From assembly GCA_964425745.1 (NCBI GenBank), contig CAYRNW010000013.1, positions 1 through 64,000 on the forward strand: a stretch of DNA of 64,000 nt, written 5' to 3'. The translations under genes were made by a program, and so were the position numbers. Position 1 is the stretch's first letter. Every line of letters begins with the position of its first letter. Origin of the DNA: CALCNS01 sp964425745 (lineage in GTDB: Bacteria; Bacillota; JAAYKD01). Below the pieces are notes generated by a model. It searched no databases and had not been told where the DNA came from. It saw nothing but the letters and a program-made list of their open reading frames with translations. Positions 50,474 through 59,251 of the stretch are shown here, piece by piece.

Positions 50474-51172
50474 TTATTTTTTCAGAAGCTCATCAATCTT
50501 CGCAATCGTTTTTTCATCGTCTTCTGACAGCCCAGGTAATGGATTTTTGGCGTTCTGTCTTCCTTGTAATGCTTTATGTAATCGATTTCTTTCTTTGGTC
50601 AGCCATTCAAGCCGAACAAGATCTTCGGTTGCATTCTCGATAATTCCATAGTGTGCCGTAAAGGAATCGATACCTCGAATTTCTCCGTCCCATTGAACTT
50701 TCATCCATTGGTAAAAATGTTTTCGATCTTTCAAAACGCCTTCAGCTAAGGTTTTAAAACCCATTTCAGCCAACCAGAACCGCACATCTGCTTCATGGTT
50801 GTTGGGCTGTAATAAGATGGAGTTTGCTTTTTTGGCTTTCTCATACTCTTCGCTTAAAATAGTACGAATGGTTATCCCACCCAACCCAGCCATAGAAATT
50901 ATATCGATTTCAGCATCCAATAAAACGGACAATCCATTCCCCATTCGACATTCAACTTGGTCGGTAACGTGGAATTTCTCAATGTTGATGAACGCACTTT
51001 GTAGGGGAGGATGATGGATGTCGCAAGCGATCGCTCGTTCGACGATTTTGTTTTGAACGGCATATATGGGAAGGTACGCATGATCCGTGCCAATATCAGC
51101 AAGGATTTCTCCGTAATCTAACTGATATGCCAGAACTTTTAAGCGAGTAGGTAACGGACAAGGGGCTTGCAT
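50474..51172 (-). CDS. trmK: tRNA (adenine-22-N1)-methyltransferase TrmK
   Basis: A 232-residue class I methyltransferase acting on A22 of tRNA. The SAM motif is ILADIGTDHAYLPIYAV (about residues 23-39), with the acidic DIHHPPLQSA and ISMAGLGGITIRTIL; a C-terminal coiled coil follows (RLEWLTKERNRLHKALQG). Usually downstream of rpoD in Bacillota; here four tRNA genes lie in between. Start has AAAGGAT upstream. Confidence 0.92.
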   Translation of the reverse strand: MQAPCPLPTRLKVLAYQLDYGEILADIGTDHAYLPIYAVQNKIVERAIACDIHHPPLQSAFINIEKFHVTDQVECRMGNGLSVLLDAEIDIISMAGLGGITIRTILSEEYEKAKKANSILLQPNNHEADVRFWLAEMGFKTLAEGVLKDRKHFYQWMKVQWDGEIRGIDSFTAHYGIIENATEDLVRLEWLTKERNRLHKALQGRQNAKNPLPGLSEDDEKTIAKIDELLKK

Positions 51173-51196
51173 TCAACTCATCCTTTCAGTGATATG

Positions 51197-51223
51197 AAAA
51201 AAGCAGAGAGTTCACTCTCTGCT
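51197..51223 (-). terminator. Terminator of the Asn-Met-Glu-Val tRNA unit
   Basis: AGCAGAGAG pairs with CTCTCTGCT over a TGAA loop, followed by TTTTTT on the minus strand. No mini-hairpin array precedes it, unlike the other tRNA units. Confidence 0.85.
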
Positions 51224-51235
51224 TGCTTGCTAATC

Positions 51236-51310
51236 TGGTGGGCGGGATAGGATTCGAACCTACGACCCCCTAGATGTGAACCAGGTGCTCTACCACTGAG
51301 CCACCCGCCC
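51236..51310 (-). tRNA. tRNA-Val (anticodon CAC)
   Basis: Acceptor GGGCGGG with CCCGCCC, discriminator A, CCA encoded; CCTGG-TTCACAT-CTAGG gives anticodon CAC (one G-U in the stem). Last of four tRNAs in the unit. Confidence 0.92.
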
Positions 51311-51318
51311 AAAAAAAA

Positions 51319-51394
51319 TGGTGACCCCAGCGGGATTCGAACCCGCGTCGCCAGCGTGAAAGGCTGGTGTGTTAGACCGCTTCACTATGGGGCC
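51319..51394 (-). tRNA. tRNA-Glu (anticodon UUC), copy 2
   Basis: Same sequence as the copy at 49523-49598; loop CTTTCAC, CCA encoded. Lies between tRNA-Met and tRNA-Val. Confidence 0.96.
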
Positions 51395-51422
51395 ACTTAA
51401 CCTTGGACAGACCTTGAACAAT

Positions 51423-51499
51423 TGGTGGGCCCACTAGGACTCGAACCTAGGACCAACCGGTTATGAGCCGGTAGCTCTAACCAACTGAGCTATGGGCCC
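51423..51499 (-). tRNA. tRNA with CAU anticodon (elongator Met or Ile2)
   Basis: Acceptor GGGCCCA with TGGGCCC, discriminator A, CCA encoded; ACCGG-CTCATAA-CCGGT gives CAT. The first pair is G-C, so it is not initiator tRNA. Elongator Met and lysidine-modified Ile2 cannot be told apart safely by eye. Confidence 0.9.
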
Positions 51500-51540
51500 G
51501 TCCTCTATATCAACAGATTCTTTGAGAATCTAATGATCCC

Positions 51541-51615
51541 TGGCTCCACAAGTAGGACTCGAACCTACAACCTACCGGTTAACAGCCGGTTGCTCTACCA
51601 TTGAGCTATTGTGGA
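51541..51615 (-). tRNA. tRNA-Asn (anticodon GUU)
   Basis: Acceptor TCCACAA with TTGTGGA, discriminator G, CCA encoded; ACCGG-CTGTTAA-CCGGT gives GTT. First tRNA behind the promoter at 51637-51665. Confidence 0.96.
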
Positions 51616-51636
51616 ATTTTTTAAAACGCAAGACGA

Positions 51637-51665
51637 ATTATAACAGAGCCACCCGATTTCGTCAA
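51637..51665 (-). promoter_or_regulatory. Promoter of the Asn-Met-Glu-Val tRNA unit
   Basis: TTGACG (51660-51665), 17 bp, TATAAT (51637-51642) on the minus strand, 43 bp after the rpoD stop. Confidence 0.9.
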
Positions 51666-51707
51666 CCAGTTTTTCGATGTTGTTATATAAAGAATTCAGC
51701 GGGTTAT

Positions 51708-52943
51708 TTATTCGAGATAATCCTTGAGGCGCTTACTCCGACTGGGATGTCGAAGCTTACGCAGCGCTTTTGCCTCAATTTGCCGAATTCTTTCACGAGT
51801 TACCCCAAAAATTTGCCCTACTTCTTCTAACGTTCGATTCCGTCCGTCATCTAATCCAAATCTTAAACGAAGAACATTCTCTTCTCTTTCTGTTAACGTC
51901 GATAAAACATCTTCCAATTGCTCGCGCAAGAGCGTTGATGCAGCGGCTTCCCCAGGAGCCATCACCTCTTGATCTTCGATGAAATCTCCCAAATGACTAT
52001 CTTCTTCTTCTCCGATAGGCGTTTCTAAGGAAACGGGTTCTTGTGCAATTTTCATGATTTCGCGGACTCGCTCGACCGAGCATTCCATTGCTTTAGCGGT
52101 CTCTAAGGGGGTTGGATCTCTTCCCAACTCTTGTAAAAGTTGTCGGTTGATTCGAATCAATTTGTTAATCGTTTCAACCATATGGACCGGAATTCTTATG
52201 GTGCGTGCCTGGTCGGCGATTGCCCTCGTTATGGCTTGTCGAATCCACCAAGTGGCATACGTAGAAAATTTATAACCCTTGTGATAATCAAATTTTTCAA
52301 CAGCCTTCAATAAACCAAGGTTCCCCTCTTGAATCAAATCCAAGAGTTGCATTCCACGGCCTACGTAGCGTTTTGCAATACTGACGACAAGACGGAGATT
52401 CGCTTCCGCCAATCGTTCTCGAGCGATTTCATCACCTTGCTCCATGCGCTGCGCCAAATCAATTTCTTCATCAGCTGTTAATAAATCAACTCTGCCGATT
52501 TCTTTAAGATACATACGAACGGGATCTTCCAAAGAAACACCATCCGGTATGGTCAAGTCAACTTCAATGACCGGCTCTTCCAATTTCTCGAAATCTTCGT
52601 CCGGTACTTCCAAAGGTTCGATTTCTTTTCCTCGAGAGGGTAAACCGGCTTCCATATTGAGAACGTTTTCGAGTTCTAAGTAGAAGCGTTCAATCTGTTC
52701 CGCTGTCATATCAACATTTTGTAGTTGATTCGCTATTTCCTCGTATGGAATCTCACCAGTTTTACGAACTAAATCGATGATACTCTTGATGATTGGCTGA
52801 TACGCCACCATAGGTTCTTCGTTTTTTTCGGAAGGGTTCAGGCCAAGATTCGCGTTCGGAAAGGATAGGCTTTGAACTTCGTCTCCGGTTTTGGTATTCT
52901 TTTCTTTTTTTACATTAATTTCGGTGGTTTGCTTTTCACTCAC
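51708..52943 (-). CDS. rpoD: Primary RNA polymerase sigma factor (sigma-70/sigma-A)
   Basis: A 411-residue primary sigma factor. Region 1.1 is short (residues about 45-95), region 1.2 reads DPVRMYLKEIGRVDLL, region 2 has ANLRLVVSIAKRYVGRGMQLLDLIQEGNLGL and YKFSTYATWWIRQAITRAI, and region 4.2 ends VTRERIRQIEAKALRKLRHP. Region 2.4 and 4.2 residues match consensus promoters seen here. The start is GTG at 52943, 8 nt after GAAGGAGG. It lies 40 nt after dnaG. Confidence 0.97.
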   Translation of the reverse strand: MSEKQTTEINVKKEKNTKTGDEVQSLSFPNANLGLNPSEKNEEPMVAYQPIIKSIIDLVRKTGEIPYEEIANQLQNVDMTAEQIERFYLELENVLNMEAGLPSRGKEIEPLEVPDEDFEKLEEPVIEVDLTIPDGVSLEDPVRMYLKEIGRVDLLTADEEIDLAQRMEQGDEIARERLAEANLRLVVSIAKRYVGRGMQLLDLIQEGNLGLLKAVEKFDYHKGYKFSTYATWWIRQAITRAIADQARTIRIPVHMVETINKLIRINRQLLQELGRDPTPLETAKAMECSVERVREIMKIAQEPVSLETPIGEEEDSHLGDFIEDQEVMAPGEAAASTLLREQLEDVLSTLTEREENVLRLRFGLDDGRNRTLEEVGQIFGVTRERIRQIEAKALRKLRHPSRSKRLKDYLE

Positions 52944-52983
52944 GGCCTTACCCTCCTTCCCTTTACTATCTGAATGATTTGTT

Positions 52984-54804
52984 TCAACGCTGACGCCCCA
53001 ACTTCCTTTGTAAACCTTGAATTTGCTGTAATAGATTTGCCATTTTTGTCAGATCACCTTCATGTTGCAACAAATCGAACTGACGAGTCAACTCCTCGAG
53101 TTGCTTTTTTGTTCTTTGCTCTAGTAAGTAGGTGATACAATCTTGAAGAGCTTTTTCTTGATCCATCTCTTCTGTGAGATCTTCCATTACTAATTTTGCA
53201 ATGAAGCTAGAAATATTTTCATCTTGCGAAACGGTCAGTTCGCTACCGATGCTCAACTTTCCTTCCTTCCAACTTGGCCAAAATTCCAATAATAAAGGTT
53301 GAAAAGGCGGGTTGAAATCCTCAACTGTTAACTTCTCGGTTATTTGCGTTCCGTAACGAGGGTTTCTTAAAACTAATCGGAGTAGCGTTTCTTCAGCAAT
53401 CCGACTTCCCTGAAAAGAATCGACCCCGTTTGAAGCCTTGATTTCGTCGAGTGGTTTAGAAGTTCCTTCTTTTGCAGTATATCCGCTGTGCCTGCTACGT
53501 TGCTCTTTCTGTATCTCACGATAAATTGCATTTTCGGTGATCTGGAGTGTTTTAGCCAATTCTTGCACATATCCGTCAATCTCAACCGGAGAGTCACTCT
53601 GAGACAAGATTGCTGCGAACTCGCGCACATAGGCGCTTTTTCCTTCTACAGTATCCATTGGATATTTTTCTTTTAGGATTTCAATATAATACTGGTACAT
53701 CGGCAAAGACGATTCTATGACCTTCTGCTTGAAAAGATCTCCACTATGGTTTCTAATGTATTCATCAGGGTCTTTTCCGTCAGGAATTCTAGCAATATTT
53801 ACTTGTAGTCCTACTTGCCTCAGCAATTGCATTCCCCGTTGTGTTGCTCGTTGTCCTGCTCCATCGGCGTCATAACATAAAATCGCCTTCGACGTAAATC
53901 GTTTCAACAAACGGCATTGATCCAGTGTCAACGCTGTTCCTAAACCGGCCACTCCGTTGGGGATTCCAGCTTGCCAAGCCATGATTAGATCCATATACCC
54001 CTCGTATACAATGATTTCCGGTAAAGCTTTTTGATGTTGTTGCTGTAAAAGATGTGTTCCGTACAGACTTCTACCTTTATCAAAGAGAGGTGTTTGAGGT
54101 GAATTGAGATATTTCGGCTGCTCATCATGCAGCACTCTGCCTCCGAAAGCAATGCATCGCCCACGCTGATCAAAAATCGGAAACATAATTCTTTCTCGAA
54201 AACGATCATAATATGAGTCGCCTTCGGTTTGCTTTACTGCAAGACCTGCTTCTTCGAGAACAGAGAACGAGAATCCTTTCTCAACTAAGTGATCGCTCAA
54301 ATTTCTCCAACCAGAAGGAGCATACCCGATTTTGAAGGTTTGTATCGTCTCCTCTTGAAGTTGACGTTTGATTAGATATTGTCTGGCTTCTTTTCCTTCC
54401 GAATGATATTGCAATTGATGTTGAAAGAACTCCATTGCTGCTTGACAAACATCCAAAAGTTGTTGTCGACGACGCAAGTTAGTTTCATCGACTTCGTAAC
54501 CCTCTCCTTCTGGAATCGGAATCCCGGCTTGTTCTGCTAATTGTCTTACAGCTTCAACAAAAGTTAGATTATCACGTTTCTGAACATACCCAAACAAATT
54601 TCCTCCTGCTTGGCAACCGAAGCAGTAGAACAATTGGCGTTCGGGATCAACGGTGAAGGAGGGGGTTTTTTCATTGTGAAAAGGACATAATCCCAAATAT
54701 CGATTTCCCTGCTTTTTGAGTTGAACAGTCTCACCAACGATGTCAACAAGCTGAACTCGATGATTAATTTCATCAATGATTTTTTCAGGAATCCTTCCCG
54801 ACAA
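52984..54804 (-). CDS. dnaG: DNA primase
   Basis: A 606-residue primase that makes RNA primers at the replication fork. The N-terminal zinc finger is CPFHNEKTPSF..FYCFGC (CHC2 type), the TOPRIM domain contains VYEGYMDLIMAWQAGIPNGVAGLGTAL and LCYDADGAGQRA, and the C-terminal part is the helicase-interaction region. The start is TTG at 54804, 8 nt after GAAGGAGG; no nearer ATG would keep the conserved IPEKIIDEI N-terminus. It precedes rpoD in a macromolecular synthesis operon. Confidence 0.96.
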   Translation of the reverse strand: MSGRIPEKIIDEINHRVQLVDIVGETVQLKKQGNRYLGLCPFHNEKTPSFTVDPERQLFYCFGCQAGGNLFGYVQKRDNLTFVEAVRQLAEQAGIPIPEGEGYEVDETNLRRRQQLLDVCQAAMEFFQHQLQYHSEGKEARQYLIKRQLQEETIQTFKIGYAPSGWRNLSDHLVEKGFSFSVLEEAGLAVKQTEGDSYYDRFRERIMFPIFDQRGRCIAFGGRVLHDEQPKYLNSPQTPLFDKGRSLYGTHLLQQQHQKALPEIIVYEGYMDLIMAWQAGIPNGVAGLGTALTLDQCRLLKRFTSKAILCYDADGAGQRATQRGMQLLRQVGLQVNIARIPDGKDPDEYIRNHSGDLFKQKVIESSLPMYQYYIEILKEKYPMDTVEGKSAYVREFAAILSQSDSPVEIDGYVQELAKTLQITENAIYREIQKEQRSRHSGYTAKEGTSKPLDEIKASNGVDSFQGSRIAEETLLRLVLRNPRYGTQITEKLTVEDFNPPFQPLLLEFWPSWKEGKLSIGSELTVSQDENISSFIAKLVMEDLTEEMDQEKALQDCITYLLEQRTKKQLEELTRQFDLLQHEGDLTKMANLLQQIQGLQRKLGRQR

Positions 54805-54834
54805 GCAAATCCCTCCTTCCGATGTTATCGACGA

Positions 54835-55659
54835 CTATGACTTTTTTTGTCCTTCGACCCAATCAATAATTCTAGTAGCGGTCTCTTCGATTGCTCTGTG
54901 CGTTACATCGATCGTATAACATCCTAATTCTTGATATAATTGGCGTGCGTATGCGACCTCCTGCTCAATACGAGTTGGTAATGCATAATTCGCCTGACCC
55001 ATAAGACCTAAAGTTTTAAGACGTTCCTTGCGAACCTCAATCAGTTTTTCCGGTGAGATGGTCAATCCGACGATCTTATCCTTGCTAATCAATGTCAATT
55101 CTTTGGGAGGTCGTAACTCTGGCACAATGGGGAGATTCGCAACACAATATCTCTTGTTTGCTAAATACATGGCTAGTGGTGTCTTTGACGTCCTAGAAAC
55201 CCCCAATAGAACGATATCTGCTCGTAAAAATCCTCTAGGGTCTTTACCATCATCATACTTAACAGCAAACTCAACAGCTTCGATTTTCTTAAAATAATCT
55301 TCATCTAAACGATGCATCAGTCCTGGTTGAAAACTGGGGCGTTCTCCAGTATATGTTTCGATTGACTGAAGAACCGGCCCCATGATGTCCAATGCCGTCA
55401 CACCCAATAGTTCAGCAGTCTCCTTAACAAAGGTTCTTAGCTCCTCCAAAACAATGGTATATGCTACAAAAGTTCCTACTTGTTTTGCTTCTCTTAAGAT
55501 ACGCTCTACTGTCTCTTTTTCAGAGACATTGGTTACTCTTCGTAATTCCAAGTTCCCAGTATTCGGAAACTGAGCCAAACAAGCTAAAACCACCCGTTCA
55601 GCCGTTTCTCCAAATGAATCCGATAAAATATAAATCAACTTTCCGTCACTGCGTGCCAT
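54835..55659 (-). CDS. ppsR: Pyruvate phosphate dikinase regulatory protein (DUF299)
   Basis: A 274-residue bifunctional kinase/phosphorylase that switches pyruvate phosphate dikinase off and on. It begins KLIYILSDSFGETAERVV and has the P-loop-like GVSRTSKTPLAMYLA (about residues 150-164). Length is normal. AAGGAGG before the ATG. It follows ccpN by 15 nt, the common pairing in Bacillota, and suggests control at the pyruvate/PEP node. Confidence 0.93.
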   Translation of the reverse strand: MARSDGKLIYILSDSFGETAERVVLACLAQFPNTGNLELRRVTNVSEKETVERILREAKQVGTFVAYTIVLEELRTFVKETAELLGVTALDIMGPVLQSIETYTGERPSFQPGLMHRLDEDYFKKIEAVEFAVKYDDGKDPRGFLRADIVLLGVSRTSKTPLAMYLANKRYCVANLPIVPELRPPKELTLISKDKIVGLTISPEKLIEVRKERLKTLGLMGQANYALPTRIEQEVAYARQLYQELGCYTIDVTHRAIEETATRIIDWVEGQKKS

Positions 55660-55674
55660 ATTCGTGCCTCCTTA

Positions 55675-56322
55675 TTAGTCCTGTTGTTGATCATTAGCAA
55701 GCCATTGCTCATAAAACAAGCTGGTGATATTGGTCTTGCTAATTGTTCCGATCACAAAGAAAGCGCGCTTAGCATTCTTATCTGCGGAACGAACGACCGG
55801 TATAGCATCAATTTCGTATTCAATAAGCCGACTCACTGCTAAAGATAAAGGATCTTCTTCCATTACAGAAACCAAATGATGCAATCGTGTCATTACCATC
55901 CCAATCGGTAATTTATTCAAATCAGCCCCACCAATGGTCGCTTTCAGTAAGTCTTTACGAGAAATCGCTCCCGTTAAATGATCTTGATCACTCACGACAA
56001 AAAGTGTTTCTACATCTTCCAAGAACAAAGTAACAACCGCATCGTAAACACTACTTGTCTCCCGAACTACTTGCACTGGACCAAGAACATCTTGTACACG
56101 AAGGTTTGCATAGTTTCTCTGATTACTGGGGTTGCTAATCCCATCAAAATAGTATCCGACTTTAGGCTTAGCACTCAATACACCGGAGCGAACTAAAAAG
56201 GTTAGATCCGGACGTAGGGTTGTCTTTTTCGTCCCCATACGTTCAGCGATCTCCTCTGCTGTCAATGGTCCCCCATGGCGTAATAAGCTGACCAGACGAT
56301 CTTGCCTTTCTGTCAACTTCAT
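55675..56322 (-). CDS. ccpN: HTH/CBS-domain transcriptional repressor, CcpN family
   Basis: A 215-residue regulator: N-terminal winged helix (LTERQDRLVSLLRHGGPLTAEEIAERMGTKKTTLRPDLTFL) and two CBS domains (about residues 80-210) that bind adenine nucleotides. In Bacillus subtilis CcpN represses gluconeogenic genes. The ATG at 56322 follows AGGAGAGG; the frame to 56415 runs through the promoter and was rejected. Inverted repeats around its promoter suggest autoregulation. First gene of ccpN-ppsR-dnaG-rpoD. Confidence 0.92.
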   Translation of the reverse strand: MKLTERQDRLVSLLRHGGPLTAEEIAERMGTKKTTLRPDLTFLVRSGVLSAKPKVGYYFDGISNPSNQRNYANLRVQDVLGPVQVVRETSSVYDAVVTLFLEDVETLFVVSDQDHLTGAISRKDLLKATIGGADLNKLPIGMVMTRLHHLVSVMEEDPLSLAVSRLIEYEIDAIPVVRSADKNAKRAFFVIGTISKTNITSLFYEQWLANDQQQD

Positions 56323-56342
56323 TGCACACCTCTCCTTCGAAT

Positions 56343-56392
56343 CAATATGGTATAATATTGAATTATACATCACATTGAAGAACTCCTTCAAT
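56343..56392 (-). promoter_or_regulatory. ccpN promoter with two inverted repeats
   Basis: TTGAAG (56386-56391), 18 bp, TATAAT (56362-56367) on the minus strand. The inverted repeat ATTGAAG-N5-CTTCAAT (56374-56392) covers the -35, and a second, CAATAT-N6-ATATTG (56343-56360), lies between -10 and the ribosome-binding site. Operator function is inference. Confidence 0.6.
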
Positions 56393-56445
56393 AAGTACTT
56401 GCTGTTAATCCCCAAGGAAATAGATCATATAATCCGTACAGAATG

Positions 56446-56472
56446 AAGAAGCAGAAAACATCTGCTTCTTCT
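56446..56472. terminator. Hairpin between the DUF4342 gene and ccpN
   Basis: GAAGAAGCAGA pairs with TCTGCTTCTTC over 5 nt. The T run (CTACTTTTTT) is on the plus strand; on the minus strand the stem is followed by ATTCTG. It probably separates the DUF4342 gene from ccpN, though it is imperfect for that direction. Confidence 0.55.
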
Positions 56473-56488
56473 ACTTTTTTATAGTACT

Positions 56489-57034
56489 CTATTGGGGTTT
56501 TTTCTCCTCTTCACAGCATGGTTCTTCTTCACCACAACACGGTTCTTCTTCACAGCAGCAGGGTTCCTCTTTAACGTCCTGTTTTACTATCTCTTGAGCC
56601 GGTTTACCGGAACGTTGAACCTCAATGGTTACTTGTGCAAACAAAGCCGCAATAGCACCAATCGCTGCTAATTGTGGTAATAGGATCACACCCGCAGTAC
56701 CAAATAGGACAGGAATTTCTAAAATCAATTTGTCCCCTTGTTTTATGCGAATCTTGGTTGCGTTGCCCTCAGCAATTAATGATTTAACTTTCTCTATGAG
56801 GTCACTTCCCCGAGTAACGATTTCTTCTTTCCATTGATCTGACGCCGCTACTACTTTCTCAACTTGCTCACTTTTTTGTGCTTGTGTTTTTTCTTCTAAA
56901 TGGACCAAAGCACCTACGAGATCACCATCGCTGATTTCTAGTGCTTCTCTCGCTTCTTTGTACCCAACTCCCATTCTCTGGCGAACTAAATCGATTTTCT
57001 CCAAAGTGATTTCTTGTCTTTTAATGTCTTCCAT
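56489..57034 (-). CDS. DUF4342 protein with UBA-like N-terminus and Cys-rich tail
   Basis: A 181-residue protein. Residues 1-55 form a UBA/TS-N-like helical unit (KIDLVRQRMGVGYKEAREALEISDGDLVGALVHLEE), as in EF-Ts and nascent-chain factors. The middle is DUF4342 (about 70-145) with a hydrophobic stretch FGTAGVILLPQLAAIGAIAALFAQV that could touch the membrane. The tail has three Glu/Pro/Cys-Cys repeats (EEPCCCE, EEPCCGE, EEPCCEE) with seven Cys, unlike usual family members. Role unknown; a metal or redox site is possible. The start is at 57034 behind GGAGG; the frame to 57052 precedes that site. Confidence 0.75.
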   Translation of the reverse strand: MEDIKRQEITLEKIDLVRQRMGVGYKEAREALEISDGDLVGALVHLEEKTQAQKSEQVEKVVAASDQWKEEIVTRGSDLIEKVKSLIAEGNATKIRIKQGDKLILEIPVLFGTAGVILLPQLAAIGAIAALFAQVTIEVQRSGKPAQEIVKQDVKEEPCCCEEEPCCGEEEPCCEEEKKPQ

Positions 57035-57062
57035 TGTGTTTTCCTCCTTCATCTTTGTTCTC

Positions 57063-57833
57063 TCATTCTTTAGACTCTTTCAAGTTTGACAATGTTTGTA
57101 AAAACACAGCCGACTTCGGGAGTCCACCAAAAGCTACCTGAAGTGAACCATTGAGTAAACGTCTCATTTCTGCCATGATTTCAAGTTCCGGGTTTTGCTG
57201 AATCAGCCATCGACTATCATTTCGGATTACTGAATTCCAAAAAGTTAAGGTATTACTGTTTACGGCTATTGCAGATTTTGTATGAGAACATTGATCACAA
57301 CGCAATCCACCATCCTCAGGATCGAAAAACCAGTCCGATTTCATTGGTAGAATCATGGGACGATTACAAGAATAACAATTCGACAATGTTGGGGCGTATC
57401 CCTGCAAAAGAATAAGCTTCACCTCAATAAAAATACGCGTCAAACTTAAATTTTCAAAATTTTGTAATAATTCTAGTGCCGTTAGCAGTAGGATAAAGTA
57501 ATCTCGAAGTTCCGTTGCACCTTCTGTTGCCGTTTCAAACAATTCACTTAAATAAAAGGCATACGACATCTTGTCAAGGTCTTCTCTTAAGAAGCGAAAT
57601 GAATTGATCAGTTGCCCTTGATTCAAAGTATCGAGTTGATTTCCTTCTAAGATTTGTACATCAATATGGGACAGAGGTTGCACCACCGCAGCTAATCTGT
57701 TTTTGGGTCGCCTTGCTCCTCGAGCGATGACCCTAGATTTCCCTCGCTCATAGGTCAAAAGAGTCAGAATTCTATCGGCTTCGCCGAATGCTTTCGAATT
57801 CAAAACAATTGCTTGCGTGTTGTAAATAGCCAT
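57063..57833 (-). CDS. recO: DNA repair protein RecO
   Basis: A 256-residue RecO, which loads RecA at gaps together with RecR. The N-terminal OB fold begins YNTQAIVLNSKAFGEADRILTLLTYERGK, the helical middle follows, and a four-Cys zinc site is visible as CYSCNRP and CDQC. Length is normal. It starts 3 nt after the era stop, so translation is probably coupled. Confidence 0.94.
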   Translation of the reverse strand: MAIYNTQAIVLNSKAFGEADRILTLLTYERGKSRVIARGARRPKNRLAAVVQPLSHIDVQILEGNQLDTLNQGQLINSFRFLREDLDKMSYAFYLSELFETATEGATELRDYFILLLTALELLQNFENLSLTRIFIEVKLILLQGYAPTLSNCYSCNRPMILPMKSDWFFDPEDGGLRCDQCSHTKSAIAVNSNTLTFWNSVIRNDSRWLIQQNPELEIMAEMRRLLNGSLQVAFGGLPKSAVFLQTLSNLKESKE

Positions 57834-57836
57834 ATC

Positions 57837-58742
57837 TTAACCTTTTCTATAGCCAAGTTGTTTGAGAAAACTTTCGTTATCACGCCAGTCTTTGCGAGCT
57901 TTCACCCACAAGGTCAAGTAAACCTTACTGCCAAGAAGGTTTTCTAAATCTGCTCGTGCTAAACTTCCGATTTCTTTTAACATGCTTCCTTTTGCACCGA
58001 TAATAATCCCTTTTTGTGATTCACGTTCCACATAGATTGTTGCTTCAATCACAATAATATCTTCTTTTTCTTTCATCGACTCTATATCGACCGCGACCGA
58101 ATGAGGAATTTCATCCCTTGTTAAAAGTAATGCCTTTTCACGGATGATTTCCGCCGCCAAAAACCTTTCGGGATGATCAATAATGATATCATCGGGATAG
58201 TATTGAGGTCCTTCGGGTAATAACTGATATAATGTATCAGTCAATTCCTCAGTGAGATCCCCATTTATAGCTGACATCACAAAAGATCGGACCACAGGTA
58301 GACCTTTTCCGTATTGACGTATCATTGTGTCAAAATCCGCATCTGAAGAGGCTAAATCTTTTTTATTGACAACTAAAACGACTGGGGTATTCGCCGTTGC
58401 CAAGAACTGCCGAATCATTTGGTCACCTGTTCCTACTTGCGGACTGTCGGCAGAGACAACATAGAGAATTAAGTCTACCTCTGAAAGAGTATCCACCGCA
58501 TACTTGTTCATGCGTTCTCCCAATTGATGTTGAGGTTTATGAATACCCGGGGTATCGAGAAAAATAGCTTGTCCCTTTTCTGTACTCAGGATACATTGTA
58601 TTCTATTTCTTGTGGTTTGTGGTTTATCTGAGACAATGGATAACTTCTCCCCCATCAATTGGTTCATCAAGGTCGATTTTCCGACATTCGGCCTTCCAAT
58701 TATGCTAATGAATCCAGAGCGATAACTCTTAAGTTCTGTCAT
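57837..58742 (-). CDS. era: GTPase Era
   Basis: A 301-residue GTPase for 16S rRNA 3'-end maturation. GTPase motifs: GRPNVGKSTLMNQL (G1), DTPGIH (G3), NKKD (G4); the C-terminal KH domain includes GIIIGAKGSMLKEIG. Length is standard. It lies 21 nt after ybeY; dgkA and cdd, often between them, are absent. Confidence 0.96.
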   Translation of the reverse strand: MTELKSYRSGFISIIGRPNVGKSTLMNQLMGEKLSIVSDKPQTTRNRIQCILSTEKGQAIFLDTPGIHKPQHQLGERMNKYAVDTLSEVDLILYVVSADSPQVGTGDQMIRQFLATANTPVVLVVNKKDLASSDADFDTMIRQYGKGLPVVRSFVMSAINGDLTEELTDTLYQLLPEGPQYYPDDIIIDHPERFLAAEIIREKALLLTRDEIPHSVAVDIESMKEKEDIIVIEATIYVERESQKGIIIGAKGSMLKEIGSLARADLENLLGSKVYLTLWVKARKDWRDNESFLKQLGYRKG

Positions 58743-58763
58743 ATAATCTCCTTACTAATAAAT

Positions 58764-59237
58764 TCATCGTTGCAGTTCTAAGAACATTAAAATCTGCTCT
58801 TGTTGTTTCAGCATTTGTTCTAGAGCTTGATCTCCCTCTTGGTCACCGTGATCATATCCTAATAAGTGTAATAATCCATGTGCCGTTAAAAAAGCAACTT
58901 CTCTTTCGAAGGAATGCATATAGTCTTGCGATTGTGCCTGTGCAACATCGAGAGCGATGACAATGTCTCCCAGAAGTCGGAAAGAAATTTCATCGATTTC
59001 CGGAAATTCGATTTCTCCTTCCTCTTGTGCAAAGGATAAGACATCGGTAGGTTTATCCAATCCCCGATACTCGAGGTTTATTTCCTGGATCTGCTTGGCA
59101 TCTACCAAAACAACAGAGAGTTCAACCTCCTGATCAATTTTTTCGATTCGTAGCCCGTGTTCAATAACACGTCTGATCAGATTCTCCAGATTTGCATCGA
59201 CTGCAACGACATCCTGTTGATTCTCAATATAAATCAT
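58764..59237 (-). CDS. ybeY: Endoribonuclease YbeY
   Basis: A 157-residue zinc RNase in 16S rRNA maturation and 70S quality control. The metal motif HGLLHLLGYDHGD is complete, preceded by KPTDVLSFAQEEGE. It follows yqfF by 14 nt and precedes era. Confidence 0.95.
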   Translation of the reverse strand: MIYIENQQDVVAVDANLENLIRRVIEHGLRIEKIDQEVELSVVLVDAKQIQEINLEYRGLDKPTDVLSFAQEEGEIEFPEIDEISFRLLGDIVIALDVAQAQSQDYMHSFEREVAFLTAHGLLHLLGYDHGDQEGDQALEQMLKQQEQILMFLELQR

Positions 59238-59251
59238 ACTTCATTCTTCCT

